Shown in pieces: positions 30,184 through 38,880 of a stretch of DNA of 64,000 nt. Both the position numbers and the translations under genes were made by a program. Within the stretch, counting starts at the first letter, position 1; each line of letters begins with the position of its first letter. Source of the stretch: Ruficoccus amylovorans (GTDB taxonomy: Bacteria > Verrucomicrobiota > Verrucomicrobiia > Opitutales > Cerasicoccaceae); the NCBI RefSeq assembly GCF_014230085.1, contig NZ_JACHVB010000012.1:310001-374000 (forward strand), given 5' to 3'. The notes under the pieces are model-generated. The model did no database searches. It saw only the letters and a program-made list of their open reading frames with translations, and was not told the origin of the DNA.

Positions 30184-30298
30184 GTCTGTGGCGGCGAGTT
30201 TTCTGTCGAGAGGGCAGGGCGTTGGCGGAGGATTACCGGGGCAGGTGCCGGAATGGCTTGAACCTTATTTTTATTACCTGCTATAAGTAACATAAACC

Positions 30299-31633
30299 AT
30301 GGGTAAACGGATACTCATACTCGATGACGATTCAGACTTCAACAATCTGCTGACGGACATCTATGCGCAGGCGGATTACGAGGTTGTCTCCGAGCGCGAC
30401 CCGGAGGTCGCCGTCGGGCTTTTCCGTGATGACAATTTCGACCTGGTCGTGACCGACCAGAAAATGCCCGGCCTGAGCGGCGAAGAGTTTATCCGCGAGA
30501 TCAAGCGGCTCAAGCCCGAGGTGCCGGTCATCATGGTCTCCGGCTATCTGGACAATGACACGATCCGCAACCTCATCCGCGAGGGCGTGGGCGGGGTCTT
30601 TCTCAAGCCGCTGAACGTATTTTCCCTGCTCAAGCGCACCTCCGCGCTGATCGAATCCGTCCAGCCCGATTCGGAGCGCACCGGGGTTGCCCGTTCGGTC
30701 GAGGCCGAGGGCGGAGATTTCGAGCACGGCCTGCCTTTCTCCTTTGACAGTTACCCGTGCCGCTCGGCGGCGAGCCTGGAGTTCGCGAAAAAGCTCCACC
30801 ACCTGCGTGGTTTTAAAAACAACCTCGTGCTCATTGGCGAAGACGGGACGGATCTGGCCAGCCTGTTGGAGGACATCCGCCGCTTCGATGCCGAGGCCGG
30901 GGAGGCCTTCGCGCTGGTGGAGCTGGAGCAGTTGGGTGAGGCCACCTTGCTGGCCGCGCTGGAGGAGGCCAAACAGGCCGGTGCCAACCGCCTCACGCTG
31001 ATGGTCAGCCGGCCCGACCGACTCCATCCCGGGCAGATCGAGGCTATTTATGCTGCCGCCAAAAAGAAGGGGGCGTTTCAAGCGAGTAATTTGCCCCTGC
31101 GATACATCTTTTTTGTCAACGAAGACATCGACTCCCTCTACGACGGGGGCAAGATCGACGACAACCTTTATATGTTCCTCGGGACGACCGAGATCAAGGT
31201 CCCCGGCCTCAAGGAGTTGCGGGAGGACATTCCGCTGATTGCCCGTCGCGTGATCAAATCCGAGGCCGCCCGTCAGGGGCTGCCCTCGCTGCCCGAGCTG
31301 GAAAGCCCGGCGGCGGCACTTCTGCGCGAAAAGGAGTGGCCCGGTGGCATGCTGGAGCTTAAGCGCACCGTTCGCGCGGTGGTGGCCGCGTCCGGTGGCC
31401 AGCCGATCAGCCGGGAGGCGCTGGAGGAAAGCTGCTCCCGTGGTGGGGGTAACGCGTGCGAGAAGGTGCGGAACCTCAAGCCTCTGCTCCAACTGCGCAG
31501 AAACGACTACCTGAAAGCCGTCCACCTGCTCGGCGGAGAGGAGCCGGAGCTGACCGCCCAGGTGCTCGGGGTCGATCGGACGCTGGTCCACGAAATTGTG
31601 ACTCCCGGTGGGCAAACTGAAAAGAGAGGATAG
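30299..31633 (+). CDS. Response regulator with degenerate NtrC-type AAA+ domain
   Basis: Residues 1-120 are a receiver domain with acidic pocket DDD at 9-11, phospho-acceptor Asp53 (VTDQKMPG), Ser81 and Lys103. Residues about 145-365 align with a sigma-54 activator ATPase but are decayed. The Walker A position reads GEDGTDLA (180-187) instead of GExGTGKE, and no GAFTGA loop is found. PGLKELREDIPLIARRVI and LLREKEWPGGMLELKRTVRA are still recognisable. The C-terminus (NDYLKAVHLLGGEEPELTAQ, then VLGVDRTLVHEIV) resembles the Fis-type helix-turn-helix. It should bind phosphate signals but not hydrolyse ATP. It is cotranscribed with the following gene (4-bp gap). Confidence 0.8.
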   Translation: MGKRILILDDDSDFNNLLTDIYAQADYEVVSERDPEVAVGLFRDDNFDLVVTDQKMPGLSGEEFIREIKRLKPEVPVIMVSGYLDNDTIRNLIREGVGGVFLKPLNVFSLLKRTSALIESVQPDSERTGVARSVEAEGGDFEHGLPFSFDSYPCRSAASLEFAKKLHHLRGFKNNLVLIGEDGTDLASLLEDIRRFDAEAGEAFALVELEQLGEATLLAALEEAKQAGANRLTLMVSRPDRLHPGQIEAIYAAAKKKGAFQASNLPLRYIFFVNEDIDSLYDGGKIDDNLYMFLGTTEIKVPGLKELREDIPLIARRVIKSEAARQGLPSLPELESPAAALLREKEWPGGMLELKRTVRAVVAASGGQPISREALEESCSRGGGNACEKVRNLKPLLQLRRNDYLKAVHLLGGEEPELTAQVLGVDRTLVHEIVTPGGQTEKRG

Positions 31634-31637
31634 GTAG

Positions 31638-32312
31638 ATGAGCGCGAACGGAGACTCCTATTCACTCAATCCGATGGTAGAACTGACCTTCGGGGAAGAT
31701 TTTTTAAGCGTAGAGGGAGCGGGGGAATCCGTCGATAGCGAGGAACTTGGTCTGTTGCTGAGCACCCTGTGCCGCTCCAGCGAGAATTGCGGCAGCGCCC
31801 TCCAGGCAGGGGCTTTACAGGGAATGCTTACATGGAACCCGGGCCGCGCCTTCCGCCTGCAACGCCGGAATGGTGACTTCCGTTATCAGTTCTGGGAAGG
31901 CGTCACCGGGTGGGAAGACTTTGACGATGTGCCCTGGGATCAAGTGCTGGCGACCGATTGTCTGTTGGACGTTACCCGGGCGGAAATGATTGACCGCCTC
32001 TGTGACCTGCCCGGGGTTTCCTGGGCGGGGGTGCGGGACTTCGAGTCTGGCGTCTGGGAAGAGTGTGCCTGCGACATGAGTATCGGCCAGGAGTACCTCG
32101 CCCAGGCCACCCGACTGGTGCTTCAGCTCGATGTGTTGCTCAAGGGGCACGGTTGCCCGCGCGGCCACCTGCGGCTGGACTTTGAAAAGGCCATGCTCTG
32201 GGCCTGGGTAAACAGCCGCGACGATTACCTCATGGTGCTGACCGAGCCCGAATTAGCGCTGGTTTCACGCGGTGGTCTGCTGCGGATCAGCGAGGCGTTC
32301 ATGCTCCTGTAG
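31638..32312 (+). CDS. Protein of unknown function, paired with response regulator
   Basis: I do not recognise this 224-residue protein. It is acidic, soluble by appearance, and rich in Trp (WNPGRAF, FWEGVTGWEDFDDVPWD). Clustered cysteines appear in EECACDMS and KGHGCPRGHLRLDF. The C-terminal part LMVLTEPELALVSRGGLLRI may form a small sensor-like beta sheet. It starts 4 bp after the degenerate response regulator gene, so a function with it is likely. A bidirectional terminator follows. Confidence 0.6.
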   Translation: MSANGDSYSLNPMVELTFGEDFLSVEGAGESVDSEELGLLLSTLCRSSENCGSALQAGALQGMLTWNPGRAFRLQRRNGDFRYQFWEGVTGWEDFDDVPWDQVLATDCLLDVTRAEMIDRLCDLPGVSWAGVRDFESGVWEECACDMSIGQEYLAQATRLVLQLDVLLKGHGCPRGHLRLDFEKAMLWAWVNSRDDYLMVLTEPELALVSRGGLLRISEAFMLL

Positions 32313-32362
32313 GCCGGGAGAAAACTCCGCGACGAATCGCCTTAAAAGTTTTTGGGGAGAGC

Positions 32363-32396
32363 GCGAGAGGGTGTTTTTTCAAAAACACCCTCTCGC
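32363..32396. terminator. Bidirectional Rho-independent terminator
   Basis: A perfect 16-bp inverted repeat (GCGAGAGGGTGTTTTT and its complement) with a tiny central TC separates the convergent unknown gene and the polyprenyl synthase gene. The stem itself ends in T- and A-runs, so it can terminate in either direction. Confidence 0.8.
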
Positions 32397-32424
32397 ATAA
32401 TCTTCAAAGCGACTTGGACCGGTC

Positions 32425-33321
32425 TTAATTGACGCGCTTTTCCATTTCGCGGATGAGCGAGATGAGGAAGGCGTTGTTGCCGCCGAGCCCTTCGCAGGCC
32501 TTGATGGCGGCCTCGGAGTGCTCGTGGGCTTTGGCGCGGGAAGCTTCCAGGCCGTAGAGGGCGGGGTAGGTGGACTTGTTGTTCTCGACATCGGCTCCGA
32601 CCGGCTTGCCGAGGGTTTCGGCGTCGGCGGTGGCGTCGAGGATGTCGTCAACGATCTGGAAGGCCATGCCCACGTGGTAGCCGATCTCACGCATGACTTC
32701 GACCGTCTCGGCGGGGGCGTCCGTCAGGCGGATGCCCATCGTGAGGCTGGAGGTGATGAGCGCGCCGGTCTTGTTGCGGTGGATGAAGTCGAGGCGTTCG
32801 GCGTTGGGCTCTTCCTTTTCGGCCTGGAGGTCTTCGACCTGGCCGCCGATGAGCTTCTCCGAGCCGGAGGCGTCGCCGAGGTCGCGGACGAGGCCGACGG
32901 CGGTGGCGGGGTCGTGCTGGTACTTCTCGGCCAGGAGCCAGAGGGCCCAAGTCAGCAGGGCGTCACCGGCGAGCAGGGCGATGTCTTCGCCGAACTCCAT
33001 GTGGCAGGTGGGGCGGCCACGGCGCAGGTCGGAGTCGTCCATGCAGGGGAGGTCGTCGTGGATGAGGCTGTAGGTGTGGAGGCACTCCAGAGCGACGCAG
33101 GCGGGCATGGGGTCGTGCCGGGAGGGGAACATCGCGTGGGCGGCCTGGAGCAGGACGGGGCGGATGCGCTTGCCGCCAGCCTGGAGGCTGTAGCGCATGG
33201 CCTTGTGCACGGACGCCGGGCGGGTATCGGCAGCGGGCATGATCGCGTCGATGGCGTTTTCGACCTTCTGCTGGTACTGCTGATAGGTCGTCTTGAAATC
33301 CATAAGTTCAGTGCTGGACAT
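32425..33321 (-). CDS. ispA: Polyprenyl (farnesyl) diphosphate synthase
   Basis: This enzyme condenses isopentenyl diphosphate with allylic diphosphates to make farnesyl or geranylgeranyl diphosphate, precursor of undecaprenyl carriers and quinones. The first Asp-rich motif is HDDLPCMDDSDLRRGRPT and the second FQIVDDILDATAD. GGKRIRPVL near residue 50 is also typical. The 298-residue length fits an IspA-type short-chain synthase. Chain length cannot be fixed from motifs alone. The gene is divergent from a membrane protein gene. Confidence 0.93.
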   Translation of the reverse strand: MSSTELMDFKTTYQQYQQKVENAIDAIMPAADTRPASVHKAMRYSLQAGGKRIRPVLLQAAHAMFPSRHDPMPACVALECLHTYSLIHDDLPCMDDSDLRRGRPTCHMEFGEDIALLAGDALLTWALWLLAEKYQHDPATAVGLVRDLGDASGSEKLIGGQVEDLQAEKEEPNAERLDFIHRNKTGALITSSLTMGIRLTDAPAETVEVMREIGYHVGMAFQIVDDILDATADAETLGKPVGADVENNKSTYPALYGLEASRAKAHEHSEAAIKACEGLGGNNAFLISLIREMEKRVN

Positions 33322-33396
33322 AGATGAATGATCTTACGCTTGCGCTGTCGGGAGAGGCACCTAGGATAGGGCAGAGATCAAACCTTCTAAAACTTG

Positions 33397-34020
33397 ATGG
33401 GCGAAACTCAATCACATCCCGAGCTGGCAAGCCTGGAAACAATTTGCGCGAGAATCTTTGCTGATCAGAGCGCGTGGCGTAAAGTCTTAATTGGCGGTCT
33501 GTTGTGCCTGAGCATTATCGGGCTGCCCTTTGCCTTCGGCTTTTTCTGGCGCTACCTGGAGCAAATCCGGGCGCGGGGGGATTTTTCCCTGCCCGAGTGG
33601 CACCAGCCGGCCGAACTGCTGCTGCCCGGCTTGAAGGCCCTGGCCGTGTTTGCGGTGTGGTTCTGCCTGCCCTGGGGCGTGGCCTTGGCCGTGCAGGGGT
33701 TCTTTGCCTGGCTGTTCGCGCCGTTGGGGTTCCTGGCCATGATCGCCTCCTCCATTGTGCTGTGGATGGTCTGCGGGCTGTTTTTCTCCGCCCTGTGGGC
33801 TTTCCAGCGTAACGACGGCGATTGGCGGGTGCTGCTGGATGCGCGTTTGGTCTGGCGCCCCTTCGCCCGCAACTGGCGTCGCCTGCTGGTGCCGGGGTTG
33901 GCTTTTCTCGGGCTGACCGGTCTGTTTTTCCCGATCCTTCCCTTCGCCTTTTTTGGTGGATTTCTCCCGTTGCTTGGCTATACTTCACAGGTTTATATCC
34001 TTACACAGGAAGCCAGTTAA
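33397..34020 (+). CDS. DUF4013-like membrane protein
   Basis: The 207-residue protein has four or five hydrophobic segments. It shows the DUF4013-like layout of a first helix (KVLIGGLLCLSIIGLPFAFG), a short soluble stretch with DFSLPEWHQPAELLLPGLKA, and further helices. The function of DUF4013 proteins is unknown. ATG 33397 is used, with an in-frame TTG just before. The gene is followed 11 bp later by an FmdB-type zinc ribbon gene, suggesting a transcription unit. Confidence 0.65.
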   Translation: MGETQSHPELASLETICARIFADQSAWRKVLIGGLLCLSIIGLPFAFGFFWRYLEQIRARGDFSLPEWHQPAELLLPGLKALAVFAVWFCLPWGVALAVQGFFAWLFAPLGFLAMIASSIVLWMVCGLFFSALWAFQRNDGDWRVLLDARLVWRPFARNWRRLLVPGLAFLGLTGLFFPILPFAFFGGFLPLLGYTSQVYILTQEAS

Positions 34021-34031
34021 CCAAGCGAATC

Positions 34032-34301
34032 ATGCCGACTTACGAATATCATTGCAGCGCCTGTAACCAGGACTTCGAACAGTTCCAGTCCATGACGGCG
34101 GAACCCCTGAGCGAGTGCCCGCTTTGCCATAAAAAAGGCAAGGTGCAGCGCATGATCAGCGGAGGCGCAGGCATCATTTTCAAAGGAAGCGGTTTTTACG
34201 AAACCGACTACAAATCGAAAAAGGGCAGCCCGTCCTCTTCGGAGAGCAAGAGCGAAGGCGGCTCGCACTGTTGCAGCGGTAGCTGCGGCTGCAAAAACTG
34301 A
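34032..34301 (+). CDS. FmdB-family zinc ribbon protein
   Basis: This 89-residue protein begins MPTYEYHCSACNQDFEQFQS and has the second zinc pair in CPLCHKKGKVQRMISGGAG, the standard FmdB/regulatory zinc ribbon pattern. The phrase IIFKGSGFYETDYK follows as in many members. The Ser/Lys-rich tail ends in a cysteine cluster (HCCSGSCGCKN) that could bind extra metal. The role is uncharacterised; family members are proposed regulators. It lies between two membrane-protein genes on the same strand. Confidence 0.88.
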   Translation: MPTYEYHCSACNQDFEQFQSMTAEPLSECPLCHKKGKVQRMISGGAGIIFKGSGFYETDYKSKKGSPSSSESKSEGGSHCCSGSCGCKN

Positions 34302-34320
34302 CCCCACCTTTACACCCGCC

Positions 34321-35013
34321 ATGCCGAAAAAAAGCCAGCGCGAACGAGATGCCGAAAACCGCTCCACCGGGAGCCTGTTGACATCGCTCGTGCTGGCACT
34401 GTGCTTTGCGCTGCTGGGCTTCGTGCTGGGGGTCACGCATCTGGCACTCATGCCGGTGCAGACAGTGCGCAAGCTTCCGGCCCAGGGGGACCGCGACCCG
34501 CGCGTGGTTTACTACGTGCAGCCCTCGGGCGGCTCCGCGCCGACCTACCAGATCAAGGAAAACACCCTTTATAGCCGCGAAGGCGGGACGGTGTCCGTCA
34601 GCGCAGACGAGCTGAACACCTGGGCCACGAACACCTTCCGTTTCGCACGGGCTCCCGAGGGGACGGACGAGGGAGGCGTGGTGCTGATCCCTTCGTCGCC
34701 GAGGTTTAACCTCACCGACGGCTCGCTTAACATGGCCGTGATGCTGGAGGTGCGCGCCTACGGCAAGACGCACAAGGTGCTGTTTCAGACGCAGGGCGCT
34801 TTCGAGCGCGGGGCCGATGGCGTGGTCTTTGTCCCGCAGGAGTCTTACCTGGGCTCGGCCAAGCTGCCTCCGGAAGTGGTGACCCCGCTGGTGAATAATT
34901 TCATTTACGACATTTTCGCTTCATCCGAAGCGGGTGAGGCCCTTTTGGAAGCCTGGGACAACCTCTCGGATGTCCGTATCGAAGGTAACACGCTTCAACT
35001 GGTCAAAGGTTGA
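34321..35013 (+). CDS. Membrane-anchored protein of unknown function
   Basis: I do not recognise this 230-residue protein. A basic N-terminus (MPKKSQRERDAENRSTG) precedes one transmembrane helix (LVLALCFALLGFVLGVTHLA), placing about 180 residues outside. The exported part has beta-rich segments such as GTVSVSADELNTWATNTFRF and a long hydrophilic region. It begins 19 bp after the zinc ribbon gene. Its stop codon overlaps a possible TTG start of the next gene, so the two are likely coupled. Confidence 0.65.
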   Translation: MPKKSQRERDAENRSTGSLLTSLVLALCFALLGFVLGVTHLALMPVQTVRKLPAQGDRDPRVVYYVQPSGGSAPTYQIKENTLYSREGGTVSVSADELNTWATNTFRFARAPEGTDEGGVVLIPSSPRFNLTDGSLNMAVMLEVRAYGKTHKVLFQTQGAFERGADGVVFVPQESYLGSAKLPPEVVTPLVNNFIYDIFASSEAGEALLEAWDNLSDVRIEGNTLQLVKG

Positions 35014-36398
35014 GCCGCACGGGCTCGAAAAACTGCGCCGTGACTGCATTGCAACGAGTTCTTCGGGCTATCCTCCTGCTGGCGGCGCTGGTGATCCCGG
35101 CTGTGTTGAACGCGCAACCATCCGCCCCGGAGGCGCAGGCTGACGAGGCCCAGGCTTCGTCGCAGACGGACGTGGCGGCAAGCCCCCCGGCGGAAGTGCC
35201 GGTCGTGCGCCGCGCGCCGATGCAGGTCGGGCCGACGCTTGATATCCAGAACCGGACAGGGGGGGGCGGAGGCGACTCGCCGGAGCTTCCGGCCACGCCC
35301 AGGGTGCAGGTCCGGGTGACGCCGAACAACTACTTCCAGGTCGCGGGCGAGGACTACGTTTCCGTCCAGTACGTGACCCACATGGCGCAGCAGGCGGGCG
35401 AATATGGCTCGTCGCTGGTCCCGCTTTCCAAATCACTGCCGCTGCCGATCCTCGTCAAGCTGGTGCCCGCCGCGCAGGCGTCGTTTGAGAGCGCTTTTGT
35501 GATCCGCCCGCAGCCCAACGGCGATGTCCATGTGAGCATCCGCTGGGGCGAGGACACGGAGTTTTCGCAGGTCTGTCAGGCCCTGATGAGCGGCTGGCTT
35601 GTGCGTTGCGCGATCTGGCGCTTTGGCACGGATGCCGCCGCCGAGGTGCCCGACTGGCTGGAACTGGGGGCCGGACTGGGGCTGGAGGTGCAGTTGCGCC
35701 CCGCGCTGATTGATGAGATCGCCCTGCAGTCGCGCAAGGAGAATCCCTGGTCGCTGGAACGGATTTTTTCGATTCGGGGCATGGACAGCTCGGATTCGGT
35801 GCAGGCCCGGCGTCAGTGCCTGTGGCTGCTGCGCTTTCTGGAAAACCAGTCGTCGGACCGGGAACGGTTTCAGCGCCTGATGGCGGGCTTTTTGAAAAAC
35901 CTGCCGCCTTTCCACCTGCTGGTAGCGGCTTTCCCCGAGTCCTTGCCCGACGAATGGACGACGGCCATGTGGTGGGCGGTCGGGTACGAGATGGGAGTGC
36001 GCGCGCGCCAGACGCCTTTTTATTCGCTGGACGAGTCGGTCAAGCTGATCAAGGACTGCGCCACGCTTACGGCCGAAATCGACGGCCGCGATGTCCGCGC
36101 GCTGATTCACGAGTTGTACCCGTACCGGGGGAATCCGGTCATGCGCAGTGCCGCCCGCCAGCGGGTGCGCGAGATCAAGCTCCTGCTCCAGAAGGTGAAT
36201 CCCGTTTACCACAACGCGCTGCTGTCGCTTGCCGTCGTGTATGACACCTGGCTGGTACTCCCGCAGCCGGAGTCCGGAGACGTTTTCGAGCCGAGCGAGG
36301 CCGACAAGGCCTACTTCCGGGCACTGGAGCTATTTACGGCGGACTACCAGACGGCCGAACTGCTCAACGCGGACATCCAGCGGCTCCTCGACTGGTAG
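35010..36398 (+). CDS. Large exported protein of unknown function
   Basis: This protein of up to 462 residues has a signal peptide (LRAILLLAALVIPAVLNAQ), an Ala/Glu/Pro-rich linker, and a Gly run (TGGGGGDSP) before a mainly helical body. It contains conserved-looking Trp and Arg residues (SGWLVRCAIWRFGTD, WTTAMWWAVGYEMGVR) but no known motif. The TTG at 35010 overlaps the upstream stop; GTG 35040 is a good alternative that leaves MTALQRVLRAILLLAAL as signal. A partner of the preceding membrane-anchored protein is plausible from position only. Confidence 0.6.
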   Translation: MSRTGSKNCAVTALQRVLRAILLLAALVIPAVLNAQPSAPEAQADEAQASSQTDVAASPPAEVPVVRRAPMQVGPTLDIQNRTGGGGGDSPELPATPRVQVRVTPNNYFQVAGEDYVSVQYVTHMAQQAGEYGSSLVPLSKSLPLPILVKLVPAAQASFESAFVIRPQPNGDVHVSIRWGEDTEFSQVCQALMSGWLVRCAIWRFGTDAAAEVPDWLELGAGLGLEVQLRPALIDEIALQSRKENPWSLERIFSIRGMDSSDSVQARRQCLWLLRFLENQSSDRERFQRLMAGFLKNLPPFHLLVAAFPESLPDEWTTAMWWAVGYEMGVRARQTPFYSLDESVKLIKDCATLTAEIDGRDVRALIHELYPYRGNPVMRSAARQRVREIKLLLQKVNPVYHNALLSLAVVYDTWLVLPQPESGDVFEPSEADKAYFRALELFTADYQTAELLNADIQRLLDW

Positions 36399-36453
36399 GA
36401 CGCTTGGGGGGCACTTCCTTAAGCCTCTTCGTCCAGTGTTGTTGGGAAATGGA

Positions 36454-36656
36454 TTAACCACAGAGGACACAGAGAGAGGCTTGATGAACGCTGTACCGCT
36501 GCTTGAATACCGAATGGCTTAAGTGATTAATTGCTGTTTTCTGCGTTCAGCATCCAACAATTAACAATCAACCATTTAGCCATTCAATCACTGTGGCTAT
36601 AGTATTTCCTAAAGTGTTCAAGCGCCTCTCTGTGTTCTCTGTGCCCTCTGTGGTTA
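36454..36656. repeat. Inverted CACAGAGG arms bracketing a MITE-like copy
   Basis: The left arm (36454-36480) begins TTAACCACAGAGGACACAGA. The right arm (36623-36656) is its near reverse complement and ends CCCTCTGTGGTTAA. Between them lies copy 3 of the MITE-like element. The result is a nested structure of two repeat families filling the 284-bp gap between the exported protein gene and mutY. Confidence 0.7.
36489..36620. repeat. MITE-like palindromic element, copy 3 (diverged)
   Basis: The core words CCGAATGGCTTAAGTGATTA, GCATCCAACAATTAACAATC and CACTGTGGCTATAGTATTTC align in order with copies at 15868-16025 (reverse orientation) and 56092-56240. The terminal inverted repeats are decayed compared with copy 1. 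Confidence 0.7.
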
Positions 36657-36682
36657 AAAAAACACCAAAAAACCGGCTCGCT

Positions 36683-37819
36683 TTACCTTCCGCCGTGCGG
36701 GAAAAGCTCCGGCTGGCGCGAGAAGAGGATTTCACCGACCCAGCGACGATGCGGCCCGGAGAGGGTAATCCCGTCGAGTTGGTTGAGCGCGACCCAGTGC
36801 AGGTGGGGGGAATTGGGCACATGCGCGTCGCTGGAAAGGGCGTAGATGCGCTCCTCGATCAGTTCGTTGGCGATGCCGCGTTTCTTGCTCAAAATGAGTG
36901 GGGCGGACTCGTAGTCGGAGTTGACCAGACGGCCCTCGGGCAACTCGTACAGCCCGGCCAGACGGGGAGAGTCGCTGGGGGCTTTTTGCAAGAGCAATTT
37001 ACCGTCCCGTTCGACCCAGCAGCGGTTGATCTGCCGGTAGGTGGTGGTTTTTTTCGCGAAAATCGGCAGCAACTCGGCCTCTCCGGTGACGTGGCTGCGA
37101 CAGTACCCCTGCACCGGGCACAGCGGGCAAAGCGGGTTGCCCCGGGTGCAGACGGTGGCCCCGAGCTCCATCATGGCCTGGTTGTGGTCGCCGGGGTTGG
37201 CGGCTCCGGCGATCAGCTCGTTGGCTACGGGGGTGAGCTGGCGGGCGGCCTGTGAGGCGTCCTTGTAGGCCGTGTGGTCGTCAAGCATCCGGGTCAGGAT
37301 GCGAACAACGTTGCCGTCGATTACGGCGATTTCCTCCCCGTGGCTGATGCTGGCAATGGCGGCTGAGGTGTAGGGGCCGACACCCGGCAGCGCCAGCCAC
37401 TCGGCGGCGGTCTCGGGCTTCGGATCGGCCGCGACGTAGGCGCGGGCCAGTGCCAGCAGGTTGCGGGCGCGACGGTAGTAGCCGAGTCCTTCCCAAGCCT
37501 TGACCACACTTTCCTCGTCGGCGGCGGCCAGCGTCTCGAAGTCGGGAAAGGTGCGCATCCAGTCCTCAAAGTAGGGCAGGGCGGTGTTGACCTGGGTCTG
37601 CTGGAGCATGAACTCCGATACGACGGTCCGGTAGAGGCTCGGCTCGGTGCGCCAAGGCAGCTTGCGGTGGTTCTGCTCGTACCAGCGCTCAAGCGTATTT
37701 TGGAAAGCCCGGCGGCTGCGGATAACGTCGGGGTGAGTCACACCCGATAACCTCGACTGATAAATCTTCCGGGTCAACGCAGGCCTTGTCTTTTCGGTAA
37801 TATCTTTTCCCGCATCCAT
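36683..37819 (-). CDS. mutY: A/G-specific adenine glycosylase
   Basis: MutY removes adenine mispaired with 8-oxoguanine. Motifs include SEFMLQQTQV with the catalytic Glu, the HhH LALPGVGPYTSAAIAS, IDGNVVRILTRM with the catalytic Asp, and the iron-sulfur cluster loop CTRGNPLCPLCPVQGYC (spacing 6-2-5). A C-terminal NUDIX-like domain (LPIFAKKTTTYRQINRCWVE onward) recognises 8-oxoG. The start is ATG 37819 (MDAGKDITEK); GTG 37741 gives a length closer to E. coli MutY and has GAGG 9 nt upstream, so it is equally possible. The gene is divergent from the RNase HIII gene. Confidence 0.95.
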   Translation of the reverse strand: MDAGKDITEKTRPALTRKIYQSRLSGVTHPDVIRSRRAFQNTLERWYEQNHRKLPWRTEPSLYRTVVSEFMLQQTQVNTALPYFEDWMRTFPDFETLAAADEESVVKAWEGLGYYRRARNLLALARAYVAADPKPETAAEWLALPGVGPYTSAAIASISHGEEIAVIDGNVVRILTRMLDDHTAYKDASQAARQLTPVANELIAGAANPGDHNQAMMELGATVCTRGNPLCPLCPVQGYCRSHVTGEAELLPIFAKKTTTYRQINRCWVERDGKLLLQKAPSDSPRLAGLYELPEGRLVNSDYESAPLILSKKRGIANELIEERIYALSSDAHVPNSPHLHWVALNQLDGITLSGPHRRWVGEILFSRQPELFPHGGR

Positions 37820-37909
37820 CCCGGCCAATCGCAGGCGGACGAAGGCCGTGCGGCTTTTTTGCGCAAATACGGTTGCAACCGGGCTGACATTTGGCGTGCT
37901 AGTACGCAC

Positions 37910-38875
37910 ATGGCCAAGACGGACGAAGACGCCCCCAAGAAGAAGACCCTGTACACGCTCAAGCTGACCGATGGGCAGATGGACCAGGTGAAGGACTGGT
38001 GCGACCGGCACCTGTGGAGTTTTTACGAGGTCGATTACGCCCGTTTCGCCTTCAAGGGCGACGGGGTGAACCTCGTCGGCTACACCAGCGGCAAGCTTGT
38101 GGTGCAGGGCAAAAAGACCGAGGACTGGGTGACGTATGTGCTGGAGGGCGAGATCACCCACGATCCGAAGTTCGGCTATGACGAAGTCCTCAACCCCGAG
38201 TGGTTCGAGACCCATGCCGGGCTTGACGAAAGCGGCAAGGGCGACCTCTTTGGCCCCCTCGTGTCGGCCTGCGTCATCGCGGACAAGCCCATGATCGAAA
38301 AGTGGCGCGAAGCCGGGCTGCAGGACTCCAAGAAAATCACCTCCGACGCCGCCATCCTGCGGCTGGAAAAACTCATCCGCCAGACCAAGGGCGTGGTGGT
38401 CGAGAGCACCTGGGCCGGGATGGGCCGCTACAACGAGCTTTACAAGAAATTCGGCAGTAACCTGAACAAGCTCCTGGCCTGGATGCACGCCAAGTCAGCC
38501 GAAAACGCCCTGGCCAAGCGCCACGTGCCGTGGGGCCTGCTTGACCAGTTCAGCAAGCAGCCGCTCGTCCAGCGTCAGCTCAAGGTGCCGGATTTCGAAC
38601 TGCGCATGCGGACCAAGGCCGAGTCCGACCCCGTGGTCGCGGCGGCCTCCGTCATCGCCCGAGCCGAGTACGTGCGGCAGATGGACAAGCTTTCCGAAGA
38701 GGCCGGGTTCAAACTCGGCAAGGGAGCCAGCGCCGCCGTCAAAAAGCAGGGCAAGCAACTCGTGGAAAAATTCGGCCCCGAGTCCCTCGGCAACTTCGCC
38801 AAGCTCCACTTCCGCACCGCCTACGAGGTGCTCGGCCTGCCCGTCCCCGAAAAACAGCCCTGGCACAGGTATTGA
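37910..38875 (+). CDS. rnhC: Ribonuclease HIII
   Basis: RNase HIII cleaves the RNA strand of RNA-DNA hybrids. The N-terminal 95 residues form the TBP-like substrate-binding domain (LYTLKLTDGQMDQVKDWC). The catalytic domain begins AGLDESGKGDLFGPLVSACV, the HIII variant of the active site (DExGKG with FGPLV), followed by LQDSKKIT and ESDPVVAAASVIAR. At 321 residues it has the usual two-domain length. It is followed about 100 bp later by RNase HII on the same strand, a close pairing of two type 2 RNases H. Confidence 0.95.
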   Translation: MAKTDEDAPKKKTLYTLKLTDGQMDQVKDWCDRHLWSFYEVDYARFAFKGDGVNLVGYTSGKLVVQGKKTEDWVTYVLEGEITHDPKFGYDEVLNPEWFETHAGLDESGKGDLFGPLVSACVIADKPMIEKWREAGLQDSKKITSDAAILRLEKLIRQTKGVVVESTWAGMGRYNELYKKFGSNLNKLLAWMHAKSAENALAKRHVPWGLLDQFSKQPLVQRQLKVPDFELRMRTKAESDPVVAAASVIARAEYVRQMDKLSEEAGFKLGKGASAAVKKQGKQLVEKFGPESLGNFAKLHFRTAYEVLGLPVPEKQPWHRY

Positions 38876-38880
38876 TAAAC

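Noticed and set aside
37859-38488. A very long N-terminal extension of MutY on the minus strand
   Set aside because: It would lie antisense over the RNase HIII gene, which has clear catalytic motifs; MutY homology starts near 37741.
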